Source: Roseovarius sp. M141
Lineage (GTDB): Bacteria; Pseudomonadota; Alphaproteobacteria; Rhodobacterales; Rhodobacteraceae
NCBI RefSeq assembly: GCF_024355225.1
Contig: NZ_VCNH01000008.1
Location: forward strand, 434,001 to 498,000
Direction: 5' to 3'
DNA length: 64,000 nucleotides
Shown here one piece after another: positions 10,397 through 19,374 of the stretch. How positions within the stretch are numbered: position 1 is the first letter of the stretch; the number at the start of each line of letters is the position of its first letter. Under the pieces are notes generated by a model. That model was not told the DNA's origin. It did not search any database and worked only from the letters and a program-made list of their open reading frames with translations. Made by a program: the position numbers and the translations under genes.

Positions 10397-10620
10397 CTAG
10401 GCAAGATGTTCAACCACCCGGCGCTCGAAGGTCTTGGCCCCTCCGTTTACAGTGCCCGCGGCAAGTGAAATACCTAATGTGCGCAGGGCCCCGCGTATCG
10501 CATTAGCAAGATCAAGAGCGCAGCGCAGCATTGTCGCACGCGCTCTAAACAGCGCACGTTTGGGCACGTATTCCCAACCGTTGACCTGATCGCCTACATC
10601 TGTGCGATGCCGCGTCCACC
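10397..10620 (-). pseudogene. Possible IS110-family transposase fragment
   Basis: The minus strand codes RARATMLRCALDLANAIRGA then LRTLGISLAAGTVNGGAKTF, resembling the helical region after the RuvC-like domain in IS110 transposases. No catalytic motif is left and the assignment is weak. The rest of 10320-10834 shows no gene. Confidence 0.3.
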
Positions 10621-10834
10621 GATCTACCGGATCAGCAGCGGCGCGTAAGTATAAACCACGCAGATCCTAAAGATGATTTTAAAATAAATCAGCGCCGGAT
10701 CGGCACCAAAACCTGCGGATCAGGTCAAACGGAACAATAGGGTCTTCCGTGGTGCAAGGAAGATACCCTTGACACTCACAGTTGTTCCCCAAGGCCACAG
10801 CGAGGTATCACCACACTTCGCCAGAGAAATTCCA

Positions 10835-11327
10835 TCAGTCCAGCTTCACATTTGCCGTACTACCCTTGTAGTCCTCTTTCGGATCACCAAAGCCCAGCAT
10901 GACTTTGGCGCCGGCAAGCAGGGAAGATCCGTCCAGCCAAATTTGCGCCTGATAAGGATCGAGCCGAAGCAATTGCAGCTTTGGATCATCCTTCCCGCCC
11001 TCGAACCATGCGGCGACAAACTGTGCTCCACGGATCGTCGATGACAGCACGATCATTATCGACCCTGATCGTGCCGTGGAGAGTCGCAAAGATGTCGAAG
11101 CCTTTAGAAATGAAAACCATCCTGCCTTTGCCGGTTTGATCAGGTCATCTCCCAGTTCGGTGTCTTTGGCAGTAAAACCAGATAGGTCCGACATCCTTGT
11201 CACCCCTGAACTGGGCGGTCATCGGGCGGCACGCGGCTTTTCCTGGCAGTCCGAGCATGACAGTCATGTCGCTGGCCAGATGCTTCCAGAATTTCTGTTC
11301 CAGTTCGTGGGGAGTGTAGTTGGTCAT
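10835..11327 (-). pseudogene. General stress protein 26-like pyridoxamine 5'-phosphate oxidase family protein, frameshifted
   Basis: The pieces are MTNYTPHELEQKFWKHLASD, TVMLGLPGKAACRPMTAQFR and GPIWF (frame 1). Then TAKDTELGDDLIKPAKAG, then FISKGFDIFATLHGTIRVDN, then VAAWFEGGKDDPKLQLLRLD and IWLDGSSLLAGAKVMLGFGD. These assemble into a complete FMN-binding split-barrel protein of the stress-protein 26 type, but the reading frame changes at least three times. The first break is at a TTTT run near 11176. The gene is dead unless several sequencing errors are present. Confidence 0.75.
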
Positions 11328-11648
11328 GGTGTTCTCATTCTTTCAAGCAAAACAATCGGTGGCAGGATCGAGCTCCCATGAATGTGCCGGGTCTTCCGAG
11401 ATAACTCCCCCTCGGACGACTTGAACCGCGGATGCACGCTTGTGGCTGGAGCATGATTCTCATTGATGATACTTGGTTGGTGATTTGTCACATAGATTGC
11501 GCCGAGGCAGCACACTGCACAGGTTGGGAGGTTGATGCTAGGACATGGAAGGTCAGAGCCGAACAATTCGGCGTCTTGAACGTTTGAATGCAGAAAACGG
11601 CTTCCGCGTTATGTGCGATCTGCGCAGCAATCAAGAACCAAACTCCCT
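11328..11648. other. Intergenic region, no gene seen
   Basis: This is the divergent space between the broken stress gene and the exonuclease gene. One 80-codon minus-strand frame has no family features and no ribosome binding site. Any promoter of the repair operon should lie here, but I could not place one with confidence. Confidence 0.3.
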
Positions 11649-12659
11649 ATGATTAATACCGCGACGCTTTTGCAGATCCGTCCTGAAGGTCTTTATTGCC
11701 CTGCCGGGGGATTTTATATTGATCCGGTCAGAGCCGTCGAAAAGGCGCTGGTCACCCACGGTCACGCGGACCACGCACGGGCCGGGCATGGGGCGGTAAT
11801 GGCGACGGCACAAACTTTGGACATCATGGCGATCCGCTATGGCGAAGATTTCGCCGCCAGCTGCCAAGTGGCCAATGAGCCGCAGCAGGTAGGGGATGTG
11901 AGGGTGTCTTTTCACCCGGCGGGCCATGTGCTCGGTTCCGCCCAAATCGCACTGACCCATAAAATGGTCGGCACGGCCGTGATCACCGGCGATTATTCCC
12001 GCAGCCCCAATCCCGCCTGCACCCCGTTTGAGCCGGTGCCCTGTGACATTCTGGTAACCGAGGCGACCTTTGCCTTGCCGGTGTTTCGCCACCCCGACGC
12101 AGGGGCAGAGATTGTCAGGCTGCTGGCCTCGGTCGCCGCATTTCCCGACCGGGCACATCTGATCGGAGCCTATGCACTTGGCAAGGCGCAGCGGATCATC
12201 ATGTTGCTGCGCGTGGCGGGCTGGGACGGACCGATTTATATTCACGGCGCATTGCAACGGCTGTGTGACTATCACATCAGTCAGGGTATCCCTTTGGGCG
12301 ATCTGCGGCCTGCCACGATTGCGCGCGGCCAGAAAGGGGATTTCGCCGGACAGATCATCCTCGCCCCGCCCTCCGCCTTTGCCGCAACATGGGCGCAGCG
12401 CTTTCCCGATCCGGTGATTTGCTTTGCCAGCGGCTGGATGCAGGTGCGCGCCCGCGCCCGCCAACGCGGTGTGGAACTTCCGCTGATCATTTCGGACCAC
12501 GTTGACTGGCCTGATCTGACCCGCACGATCACTGAACTGGACCCGGCGGAAACATGGGTCACCCATGGCCGCGAAGACGCTCTGATCCGCTGGTGCGAGA
12601 TGGAGGGACGCGTCGCCCGACCGCTTCGCCTGCTCGGATATGAAGAGGAGCAAGACTGA
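11649..12659 (+). CDS. Ligase-associated DNA damage response exonuclease (MBL fold)
   Basis: A 336-residue metallo-beta-lactamase/beta-CASP-type nuclease. The zinc motif is VTHGHADHARAGH near residue 38, with later ligands in SFHPAGHVLGSAQI and ITGDYSRS. Family members sit in a conserved operon with an ATP-dependent ligase, a DEXH helicase and PdeM, and are thought to process DNA ends. I chose ATG 11649 (MINTATLLQIRPEGLYCP), which matches the usual family start; an in-frame start 12 codons upstream adds only non-conserved residues. Its stop overlaps the start of the ligase relic (TGATG). Confidence 0.85.
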   Translation: MINTATLLQIRPEGLYCPAGGFYIDPVRAVEKALVTHGHADHARAGHGAVMATAQTLDIMAIRYGEDFAASCQVANEPQQVGDVRVSFHPAGHVLGSAQIALTHKMVGTAVITGDYSRSPNPACTPFEPVPCDILVTEATFALPVFRHPDAGAEIVRLLASVAAFPDRAHLIGAYALGKAQRIIMLLRVAGWDGPIYIHGALQRLCDYHISQGIPLGDLRPATIARGQKGDFAGQIILAPPSAFAATWAQRFPDPVICFASGWMQVRARARQRGVELPLIISDHVDWPDLTRTITELDPAETWVTHGREDALIRWCEMEGRVARPLRLLGYEEEQD

Positions 12660-12791
12660 TGCGCGCCTTCGCCGCCCTTCTGGAACGCCTCGCCTTCACC
12701 CACCAGCGAAACGGCAAGATCGCCCATCCGCGACGACAAGCCCGCAGCAGAGGCCGACCAGTTGCAAACCCTGCGCGACATGCTGCCCTGA
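12659..12791 (+). pseudogene. ATP-dependent DNA ligase, collapsed to its two ends
   Basis: The first 20 codons (MRAFAALLERLAFTHQRNGK) match the start of cluster-type ATP-dependent ligases. About 12723 the sequence switches frame and reads IRDDKPAAEADQLQTLRDML-P-stop, the typical end of the same ligase. The roughly 1.5 kb between them is gone, including the nucleotidyltransferase core. Both junctions with the neighbours keep their original stop-start overlaps (TGATG at 12657 and 12789), so the deletion was internal to this gene and left the operon spacing intact. Confidence 0.75.
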
Positions 12792-15163
12792 TGTCGCTGC
12801 CCCCTGACATTGCCGATTGGTTTTCGCGCCAAGGCTGGACACCCCATGCCCACCAGCTTGCGTTAATGAACACGTCCCGCGATACATTGCTGATCGCCCC
12901 CACCGGTGGGGGTAAAACACTGGCAGGTTTTCTGCCAACTCTGAAGGAATTGCAGGCACCCCATGCCGGGTTGCACACGCTTTATATCTCACCGCTCAAA
13001 GCGCTCACAAATGATATTGCACGCAATCTGGCACAGCCCATAGCATCGCTTGGCCTTGATATAAGGGTGGAAGACCGCACCGGCGACACGCGTCCCGGCC
13101 AGCGCACCCGCCAGCGGGTAGATCCGCCCCATATTCTGCTGACCACGCCGGAAAGTCTTGCGCTTATGCTGTCCTACTCTGAGGCGTCGCGGATCTTTGG
13201 CACCCTGCGCCGCGTGGTGATCGACGAAATCCACGCCCTTGCCGAAAGCAAACGCGGCGATCAGCTGATGCTTGGGCTGGCCCGTTTGCGCAGCTTTGCG
13301 CCCTCACTTATCGTGACAGGGCTTTCGGCGACGGTCGACAACCCCGCCCAACTGGCGCAGTTCATGGGCGGCGCAGACGTGATCCTGGCGGATCCCGGCC
13401 CCGCGCCGGACATCGCCACGCTTGCCACACAGACTCCGCCACCGTGGGCGGGCGGCGGCGGCCAATACGCCGCTGCCGATGTGATGACGGCGATCCGTGC
13501 GGCGCGCCTCACGCTTGTGTTCATCAACACCCGCGCGCAGGCCGAGCTGTTCTTTCAGGCGCTTTGGGGCCTAAACAGCGAAAACCTGCCCATCGGCCTG
13601 CACCACGGCAGCCTGTCGCGCGAGGTCCGTCAAAAGGCCGAGGTGGCCATGGCAGGCGGGAAATTGCGCGCGATGGTCTGCACCGGCAGCCTTGATCTTG
13701 GCATCGACTGGGGCGATGTCGATCTGGTGATTCAGGTCGGAGCGCCGAAAAACATCAAGCGGCTGGTGCAGCGGATCGGCCGCGCCAACCACCGCTATGA
13801 CACGCCCAGCCGCGCACGCATTGTTCCCGCCAACCGCTTTGAGGTGATCGAATGCGTCGCCGCACTTGAAGCAGTGGCCGCGCACGATCTTGACGGCACG
13901 CCGCACCCGCTTGCCCCTCTCGACGTGCTTTGCCAACACATCTTGCTGACCGCCTGTGCCGCCCCCTTCGACGCCACGTCGCTTTATCACGAGACGCGCC
14001 GCGCCGGGCCTTACCTTCATCTGACCCGCGCCGATTTTGAGGCTTGTCTCGAATTTTGCGCCACCGGAGGCTATGCCTTGCGCGCCTATGACCGCTGGCA
14101 GCGTTTGATCCTGCGCGATGGGTTGTGGCAGTTGCGTGATCCACGGGCGGCGCGGTTGCTGCGGATGAATATCGGCACAATCGTCAACCCGGAACTGTTA
14201 CAGGTGCGCCGGCGTGGCAACCTTGCGCGGCTCGGAGAAGTTGAAGAGAGCTTTGCCGCCAGCCTGTCGCCGGGTGACACCTTCCTGATCGGCGGCCAGA
14301 CTGTGCGCTATGACCGTCTGCGTGACATGATCCTGGAGGTGACGCCACAGCCCACGCGCCAGCCCAAAATCGCTGTGTTCAGCGGATTGAAAATGGCCAC
14401 CTCAACCGAGCTTTCAGCCCGCGTTCTGGCGCTGATCGGCGATCCTGCCCGCTGGGCCGCCCTTCCGCCGCACACGCGCGACTGGTTGGCGCTGCAACAG
14501 AAAATCTCGGCGCTCCCCACGCCCGGCACCCTGACTTGCGAGACGTTTGAGCGCGCCGGACGGGACTATTTCTGTCTTTACGGATTTTGCGGGCGCAATG
14601 CGCACCAAACCCTTGGCCTGTTGCTGACCCGCCGGATGGAACAAGAGGGGCTTGGACCCCTTGGTTTTGTTGCCACCGATTATGCGTTGCTAATCTGGTC
14701 GGTTGATCCGGTGCTTGACCCAGAACCGCTGTTGCGTCTTGAAAACCTGACCGAGGGGATGGAGCAATGGCTGGCCTCCAATGCCTTGATGAAACGCACC
14801 TTCCGCAGCATTGCCACCATCGCGGGCCTTATGCATCGCAACTTGCCGGGCGCGCGCAAATCAGGCAAGCAGGCGACTTTCTCGTCTGATATTCTCTATG
14901 ATACCTTGCTGAAATATGACCCCGACCATTTGCTGTTGCGCATCACCCGCGACGCCGCGCGCCACGGGCTTGTGGATTTTGAGCGCGTCGAAGACATGCT
15001 TTCCACCCGCCCGGAGATCGTCCATTCTACCCCGCCACACGTCACCCCGCTTGCCGCTCCGCTGCTTCTGGAAGCTGGAAAAGTACCGATCCGCGGCCTT
15101 GGCGCCGAACGTCTGCTTGAGGCAGAGGCCGAGCGCATGATGGCCGAAGCAGGGCTGGCATGA
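12791..15163 (+). CDS. Ligase-associated DNA damage response DEXH-box helicase
   Basis: A 790-residue Lhr-type superfamily 2 helicase. Walker A is APTGGGKT near residue 36, motif Ia is YISPLKALTNDIA, motif II is VIDEIHAL, motif III is TGLSATV and motif VI is QRIGRANHR. The C-terminal winged-helix/DUF region is of normal length. It should unwind DNA or RNA-DNA with ATP during repair. I chose ATG 12791, overlapping the ligase stop, because the open frame upstream is made of ligase relic codons. It overlaps PdeM by four bases, so translation is coupled. Confidence 0.9.
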   Translation: MSLPPDIADWFSRQGWTPHAHQLALMNTSRDTLLIAPTGGGKTLAGFLPTLKELQAPHAGLHTLYISPLKALTNDIARNLAQPIASLGLDIRVEDRTGDTRPGQRTRQRVDPPHILLTTPESLALMLSYSEASRIFGTLRRVVIDEIHALAESKRGDQLMLGLARLRSFAPSLIVTGLSATVDNPAQLAQFMGGADVILADPGPAPDIATLATQTPPPWAGGGGQYAAADVMTAIRAARLTLVFINTRAQAELFFQALWGLNSENLPIGLHHGSLSREVRQKAEVAMAGGKLRAMVCTGSLDLGIDWGDVDLVIQVGAPKNIKRLVQRIGRANHRYDTPSRARIVPANRFEVIECVAALEAVAAHDLDGTPHPLAPLDVLCQHILLTACAAPFDATSLYHETRRAGPYLHLTRADFEACLEFCATGGYALRAYDRWQRLILRDGLWQLRDPRAARLLRMNIGTIVNPELLQVRRRGNLARLGEVEESFAASLSPGDTFLIGGQTVRYDRLRDMILEVTPQPTRQPKIAVFSGLKMATSTELSARVLALIGDPARWAALPPHTRDWLALQQKISALPTPGTLTCETFERAGRDYFCLYGFCGRNAHQTLGLLLTRRMEQEGLGPLGFVATDYALLIWSVDPVLDPEPLLRLENLTEGMEQWLASNALMKRTFRSIATIAGLMHRNLPGARKSGKQATFSSDILYDTLLKYDPDHLLLRITRDAARHGLVDFERVEDMLSTRPEIVHSTPPHVTPLAAPLLLEAGKVPIRGLGAERLLEAEAERMMAEAGLA

Positions 15164-15795
15164 CCGGCTATCCCCTTATTTTTGCCGCAACCGAATTCAT
15201 CGCGCTGGGAAGCGGCGCGTTATTTTGTCCGGGCGAATCTGCGCTGATCCTTGCCGATCTGCATTTGGGAAAATCCGAACGTTTGGCCCGGCGCGGCGGC
15301 GCATTGCTGCCCCCGTTCGAAACGCGCGATACCCTGACCCGCCTGCACCGCGTGATCCAGGAAACCAGACCGGAGCAACTCTTCTTGCTAGGCGACGTAT
15401 TCGACGACGATCGCTCCCGCGATGCACTTACACAAGACGATCAAGCCTTTTGGAAAAGCATCACGGATGCCACCACCTGCACCATTCTTGCTGGCAATCA
15501 TGACCCAAGCGCTCAGGCCGAAGCTTTGTTTGGCGAGATAACCCTGCGTCATATCGCGGGTGAAGGACCGGACATTTCCGGCCACTACCATCCTAAGGTG
15601 CGGTTGAAGAGCGCCACCCGCCAGGCCTTTCTTGTCGGACAGGATCACTTGATCCTTCCTGCTTTTGGCACATACACTGGTGGTCTTACCGCCAAGCACC
15701 CAACCCTGACCACCATTGTCGGGCCGGGTGTTGCTATCCTGACCGGCGCAAGGCCATTTGCGGTTCCCTATGGTCAGCCCATACGGCAAAGGTAG
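15160..15795 (+). CDS. pdeM: Ligase-associated DNA damage response endonuclease PdeM
   Basis: A 211-residue calcineurin-like metallophosphoesterase. Motifs are ILADLHLGK (D-x-H), FLLGDVFDD (GD-x-x-D), LAGNHD (GNHD) and ISGHYHP (GH-x-H), together supplying the two-metal site. In the cluster it acts as a nuclease or phosphatase beside the helicase and exonuclease. It overlaps the helicase by ATGA at 15160. It is the last gene of the operon; the BrkB-like gene downstream converges on it. Confidence 0.9.
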   Translation: MTGYPLIFAATEFIALGSGALFCPGESALILADLHLGKSERLARRGGALLPPFETRDTLTRLHRVIQETRPEQLFLLGDVFDDDRSRDALTQDDQAFWKSITDATTCTILAGNHDPSAQAEALFGEITLRHIAGEGPDISGHYHPKVRLKSATRQAFLVGQDHLILPAFGTYTGGLTAKHPTLTTIVGPGVAILTGARPFAVPYGQPIRQR

Positions 15796-15867
15796 TTAAC
15801 GCACCCTCGTCCCAAGCGGCTGGCAGCACGTGGCATAAACCGGTCCCTGATCGGGCAGTTTTCCCGG

Positions 15868-16818
15868 TCAGGAAGCGCCCTTGGCAGCACCTAGATTGTC
15901 TGCCTTCTCTGCGCCCCGCGTTCCCATCGGCTCATCCGGTCCAACGGTCGTGTCGGCGGCTGTCTGCGCTTCCATTTCGGCGTTGAGCTCTGCACCCAGC
16001 AGCACGATAAAAGCAGAAATCCATAGCCACATGAGTAGAATTATGACCCCGGCCATACTCCCGAAGGACTCGTTGTAGCTGCCGAAATTGCTGACGTAGA
16101 TAGAGAACCCTACAGAGGCGGCTATCCAGATGACGCAGGCCGCAATCGCGCCGGGTGACAACCATTTCCATTCGGCATCATCCCGGGATGGACCATAGCG
16201 ATACAACACGGCTAGGCCGATTACGGTCATCAGTGCCAATATTACCCACCGGGATAGAGCCAGAATCGTCTCCAGCCAATCGGGAAGCGCGATGACGCCC
16301 AGCACTGTCGGCACCGCAAGTGCCGCAAGAAGGCCCAGAACCAAACCGATGATCAGAAATACGGTCAGCCCAAGTGTCCAAAGGGTCTTTTTGATAAATC
16401 CGCGTGTTTCCTCTTCGTCGTATGCAACGTTCAGACCCTCCATCAGACTGCCCATTCCCTTGGATGCAGAGTAGATTGCCAACAGCAAACCAATGATAAA
16501 CGCGACACCGAGACCCGCCTGTTCAGAGCCTGCGACAGCGACTGCCTGATCAAGGATGATCTGTGCCGCTTCTTTCGGGATCATCTCTGTCAGCGACTCC
16601 AGCTGCGTCGTCACCTCCGCAGGCTCCAGAACTAGCCCACCAAGCGCCATAAGCGCCGTGATAGCTGGAAAGATTGCCAGCAACGCATAAAATGCCACTC
16701 CCGCAGCGATCAGCCCCACGTGATCCGAGGCCAACTCGTCCTTCACACGCAGAATGATGTCTTTCCATCCCCTTGCCGGAATTTCCGTCGGTGTTTCGGC
16801 GTTTCTGCCACGGGCCAT
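15868..16818 (-). CDS. YihY/BrkB family inner-membrane protein
   Basis: A 316-residue protein with about six transmembrane helices and the family signature GVAFYALLAIFPAITALMAL near residue 41. Later come the SASKGMGSLMEGLNVAYDEE and GSMAGVIILLMWLWISAFIV segments. The ribosome binding site AGGAGA is close to the ATG. The function of the family is uncertain despite the old name ribonuclease BN. It is 69 bp downstream of the DUF3618 gene on the same strand and probably belongs to the same stress/envelope cluster. Confidence 0.85.
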   Translation of the reverse strand: MARGRNAETPTEIPARGWKDIILRVKDELASDHVGLIAAGVAFYALLAIFPAITALMALGGLVLEPAEVTTQLESLTEMIPKEAAQIILDQAVAVAGSEQAGLGVAFIIGLLLAIYSASKGMGSLMEGLNVAYDEEETRGFIKKTLWTLGLTVFLIIGLVLGLLAALAVPTVLGVIALPDWLETILALSRWVILALMTVIGLAVLYRYGPSRDDAEWKWLSPGAIAACVIWIAASVGFSIYVSNFGSYNESFGSMAGVIILLMWLWISAFIVLLGAELNAEMEAQTAADTTVGPDEPMGTRGAEKADNLGAAKGAS

Positions 16819-16887
16819 TTGTTCTCTCCTGCAAATCGGTCAGCCCGCACTTTGCGCGCGGGCTGACAGGTTCGGTTCAGTTCACGC

Positions 16888-18096
16888 CTACGACTTCTTC
16901 ACATCACCCACGTTCTGTTTCTTGGCTTCGGATTCCGCAGCGTCGACAATGCGTTGACCTGCAGATTTCGCTTTGTCAGCGACCGCTTGAGCCGCCGTGT
17001 TTGCCGGGGCGGCATCATCAACGTCGTCTTTGGCTTCGCTGACAATGTTTTTGGCTTCATCCGTGGCAGCCTTTGCGACCTTGCCGAGTTTTTGTTTTTC
17101 TTCCTCGAAGATCCGTTCCGCCTCGTCCATCAGCTGATCGCTCGTCTCTCCCAGGTACTGATCTTCCACCCGACTGCGTGGCAACGCCGCACCCAAAGCC
17201 GCGCCAAGAGCGACAGCAAGCGCACCGGCAATGAGCGGCTGTTCTTCAAAGATATCGGTAGCGCGGTCGCGTCCCTGACGGGCGTAAGATGCCGCAGCAT
17301 CACGCGCCTCTATGGCGCTCTCGCGCGCGGCAATCACGCGGTTGCGCGCCTCTTCCGTCAGGTTTTCAGTGCCTTCGGCCAAGCGTTCGCGCAAGGCTGC
17401 AGCCCGTTCAGATGCGGACGAGGCAATATTCTGGGCGCTGTCAGCTACGGATTTTCCGGCATCTGCTACTGCATCTGCCGCACCTTTTGCGGTGTCAGCA
17501 ACTGTCGATCCCGCATTACGTGCGGTTTCAGCAGCGCTTGATGCTGCACCGGAAACGCTGTCACCGGCACCGGACGCCGCGTCACGGACCTTGCTTCCCA
17601 CACCTTGCCGATCATCATCACCAGTCGTCCGCGCCCACGACGGGGTATACTCATGACTTCCATAACGACCGGAATAATATGATTTTGAAATATCCGCCGG
17701 TTGTGAACCCATCGTCCGACCTTGTGGGGCGGATGCTGCAGGGCTGCGCTGATCGGTGCGGCCAACATGATCATGATCATGACGATCATCATCATAACCG
17801 GACCCGCCAAAACGGCGATCACGATCATAGCGGTCGCGTCCGCCGGACTTGTCGCCCATCATCAGCCAGGCAAGGCCGACCCCGGTCAAGGCCAGCGCAA
17901 CCGGGTTACGTTTGACCGCCTCTGACACGGACCGTCCGATGTCGCCGCCATGTTCGCGGAATTGGTCCGAAACTTGCCGCGCAACATGCTCAACCGAGAA
18001 CCTGTCCTGGAGATCGTCCAGCGTATCCGTCAAACCGGCGCGTTCACGTTCGATATCGCGTTCGATCTCTTCGGGGCTGCGTGTATCATTTGTCAT
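16888..18096 (-). CDS. DUF3618 domain-containing membrane-associated protein
   Basis: 402 residues. The N-terminus (RSPEEIERDIERERAGLTDT) is the DUF3618 amphipathic region with one helix at VALALTGVGLAWLMMG. A long low-complexity, alanine-rich repeat region follows (units such as AADAVADAGKSVADSAQN), with a second hydrophobic patch (IAGALAVALGAALGAALP). The pattern resembles late-embryogenesis-abundant-like stress proteins. The start has AAAGGAGG upstream. It overlaps the end of the holin-like gene by 11 bases, so it is co-translated with it. Confidence 0.8.
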   Translation of the reverse strand: MTNDTRSPEEIERDIERERAGLTDTLDDLQDRFSVEHVARQVSDQFREHGGDIGRSVSEAVKRNPVALALTGVGLAWLMMGDKSGGRDRYDRDRRFGGSGYDDDRHDHDHVGRTDQRSPAASAPQGRTMGSQPADISKSYYSGRYGSHEYTPSWARTTGDDDRQGVGSKVRDAASGAGDSVSGAASSAAETARNAGSTVADTAKGAADAVADAGKSVADSAQNIASSASERAAALRERLAEGTENLTEEARNRVIAARESAIEARDAAASYARQGRDRATDIFEEQPLIAGALAVALGAALGAALPRSRVEDQYLGETSDQLMDEAERIFEEEKQKLGKVAKAATDEAKNIVSEAKDDVDDAAPANTAAQAVADKAKSAGQRIVDAAESEAKKQNVGDVKKS

Positions 18097-18484
18097 CGTA
18101 AACCTCCTTTACGGCCTGCGCATCGCGCTTTACGTTCTTAGCCGTCCGCGAAGGCGCAAGACTGCTGAGTTTCAGATCGTTCGTTCCCTTGTTGAGCATC
18201 ACGTAAGCAATGATCGCAAAGATCACTCCTACGATCAGCGCCGACCAGCCCGCAGGGACACCCGCTTCGGTCAGCGCCGCGACCAGCGCTGCGGACAGGA
18301 CGTTGAGGGCGGTCAGGGCCAAGACGACAGCGCCAAGGATAAGTCCGATGGCGGCCCCCGCGCTCTTGAGGTTTTCGTTTACCTCGGCACGGGCCAGATC
18401 GACCTCACTACGCACAAGAGAGCTGACATGCGTGAGTGCATCACCGAGCAGACCTCCGGTGGATTTGTTTGGATCGGTGGTCAT
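18086..18484 (-). CDS. Phage holin family protein (DUF1469)
   Basis: 132 residues with two closely spaced transmembrane helices (AAIGLILGAVVLALTALNVL and AGWSALIVGVIFAIIAYVML), the layout of the chromosomal holin-superfamily III proteins. These usually accompany DUF3618 genes and are envelope stress proteins rather than true phage holins. It overlaps both neighbours (18481-18484 and 18086-18096), forming a tight operon. Confidence 0.8.
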   Translation of the reverse strand: MTTDPNKSTGGLLGDALTHVSSLVRSEVDLARAEVNENLKSAGAAIGLILGAVVLALTALNVLSAALVAALTEAGVPAGWSALIVGVIFAIIAYVMLNKGTNDLKLSSLAPSRTAKNVKRDAQAVKEVYDDK

Positions 18485-19044
18485 ACTTTATTCCCTTCAT
18501 GAGAAGTTGTGACTGCAGGGCTTTGCACGCTGCCTGCACTTGCGATGTCAGAGCGGCCAGGGGCAGCAGGACGATCCATTCGGCGCGCTTGCTGACCGTA
18601 GCCTGTCCTGCTGGAAGAGCTGCCGCTGGACGCCTTTGCAAACCGTGTCGCCGCAAAACCGATCAAGGCGGCAGAGCCGAGAAAGACCATCGGATTGCGC
18701 TTGGCAAAGTCGGTGACGGCTCCCACCATCTCGCCCAGATCCTTGTCGCGCATGGCATCAGACGCATCGGCCAGACCTTCGGCTATTTGGCTGAACGTCC
18801 GCTCCTGTGGAGAACCGCTGCGCATTTCTTCCGCCGCAGTTCGCAAGGCTGAGGCGACGCCTTTTACCTCATCGGCTGCAGCGTCCTTAGCCTGACCCGC
18901 GTAATTTCCGGCTTCGGTCGCGACCGTATCAGCGACGCCCTGCGCCCGCGCTTTCGCTTCTTCCGTTACAGTGGTGGCCACTTCTTCGGCCTTCTCACCA
19001 ATAGGTTTTTGATTGCCAGATTTGGCGTTGTCCGTATTTGTCAT
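18481..19044 (-). CDS. Alanine-rich stress-associated protein with one membrane helix
   Basis: 187 residues. An N-terminal helical region is rich in Ala, Glu and Lys (EEAKARAQGVADTVATEAGN, with 11-mer-like periodicity). One hydrophobic segment follows (PMVFLGSAALIGFAATRFAK) and then a Ser/Gly/Arg-rich tail. It resembles the so-called nutrient-deprivation-induced proteins of rhizobia, an assignment based on layout only. AAGGAG lies at the right distance from the ATG. It shares an operon with the holin-like and DUF3618 genes. Confidence 0.7.
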   Translation of the reverse strand: MTNTDNAKSGNQKPIGEKAEEVATTVTEEAKARAQGVADTVATEAGNYAGQAKDAAADEVKGVASALRTAAEEMRSGSPQERTFSQIAEGLADASDAMRDKDLGEMVGAVTDFAKRNPMVFLGSAALIGFAATRFAKASSGSSSSRTGYGQQARRMDRPAAPGRSDIASAGSVQSPAVTTSHEGNKV

Positions 19045-19059
19045 GATAAACTCCTTAGG

Positions 19060-19128
19060 TTAGAAGACCAGATTGAGAACCGCGAGAACGACCACGATCA
19101 GGCCGATGAGATAGATGATGCCGTGCAT
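19060..19128 (-). CDS. 22-residue membrane peptide
   Basis: MHGIIYLIGLIVVVLAVLNL-VF: the entire peptide is one transmembrane helix. The start has AGGAG six bases upstream, and the stop lies 15 bases before the next gene of the stress operon. Very short proteins of this shape (MxGIIYLxGLxVVVLA) recur in alphaproteobacteria near similar stress genes, in my recollection. It is the first gene of the operon. Confidence 0.7.
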   Translation of the reverse strand: MHGIIYLIGLIVVVLAVLNLVF

Positions 19129-19374
19129 TGTGATTTCTCCTGATTGTTCAACTTTCTGTTACGGAAGATTTAACCGCGTAATTGCTCTCAAGTTCCCGAG
19201 GTGCCTGTCCTGCCCCCCTTTTTTCCAATGCTTCGTATATCTCGCTTGGTTGCGAGAGCGGGTGGTCGACTTTGTTAAGTGGTCGTTGGAGGCAGCCATA
19301 TTTCCCGCCCTCCAATTGGAATTTTCTGTAAAATGGCGAGGCAAAAATTCAGCCTCACCATCAGGCCGCTGCGC
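19129..19374. other. Intergenic region upstream of the stress operon
   Basis: Apart from the candidate EcfG promoter I see no gene. The segment separates two minus-strand units and should also hold the 3' end of the YciF-like transcript. Confidence 0.4.
19172..19196 (-). promoter_or_regulatory. Candidate EcfG-type general stress promoter
   Basis: On the minus strand GGAAC (19192-19196), 16 bases, then GGTT (19172-19175). The consensus is GGAAC-N16/17-CGTT, so one base is off in the -10. It lies about 45 bp upstream of the small membrane peptide that opens the stress operon. Confidence 0.4.

Noticed and set aside
11324..11566. 80-codon minus-strand ORF in the intergenic region
   Set aside because: No ribosome binding site, no family features, and it overlaps the start of the stress pseudogene.
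11631..12653. 340-codon minus-strand ORF
   Set aside because: Antisense of the ligase-associated exonuclease; His/Cys-rich, no family features, no ribosome binding site.
12659..12790. Helicase N-terminal extension of 44 residues
   Set aside because: These codons are the two ends of the deleted ligase gene; the helicase start at 12791 keeps the TGATG overlap.
18086..18484. True phage holin
   Set aside because: The gene is embedded in a chromosomal stress operon with DUF3618; members of this family are envelope proteins in that setting.
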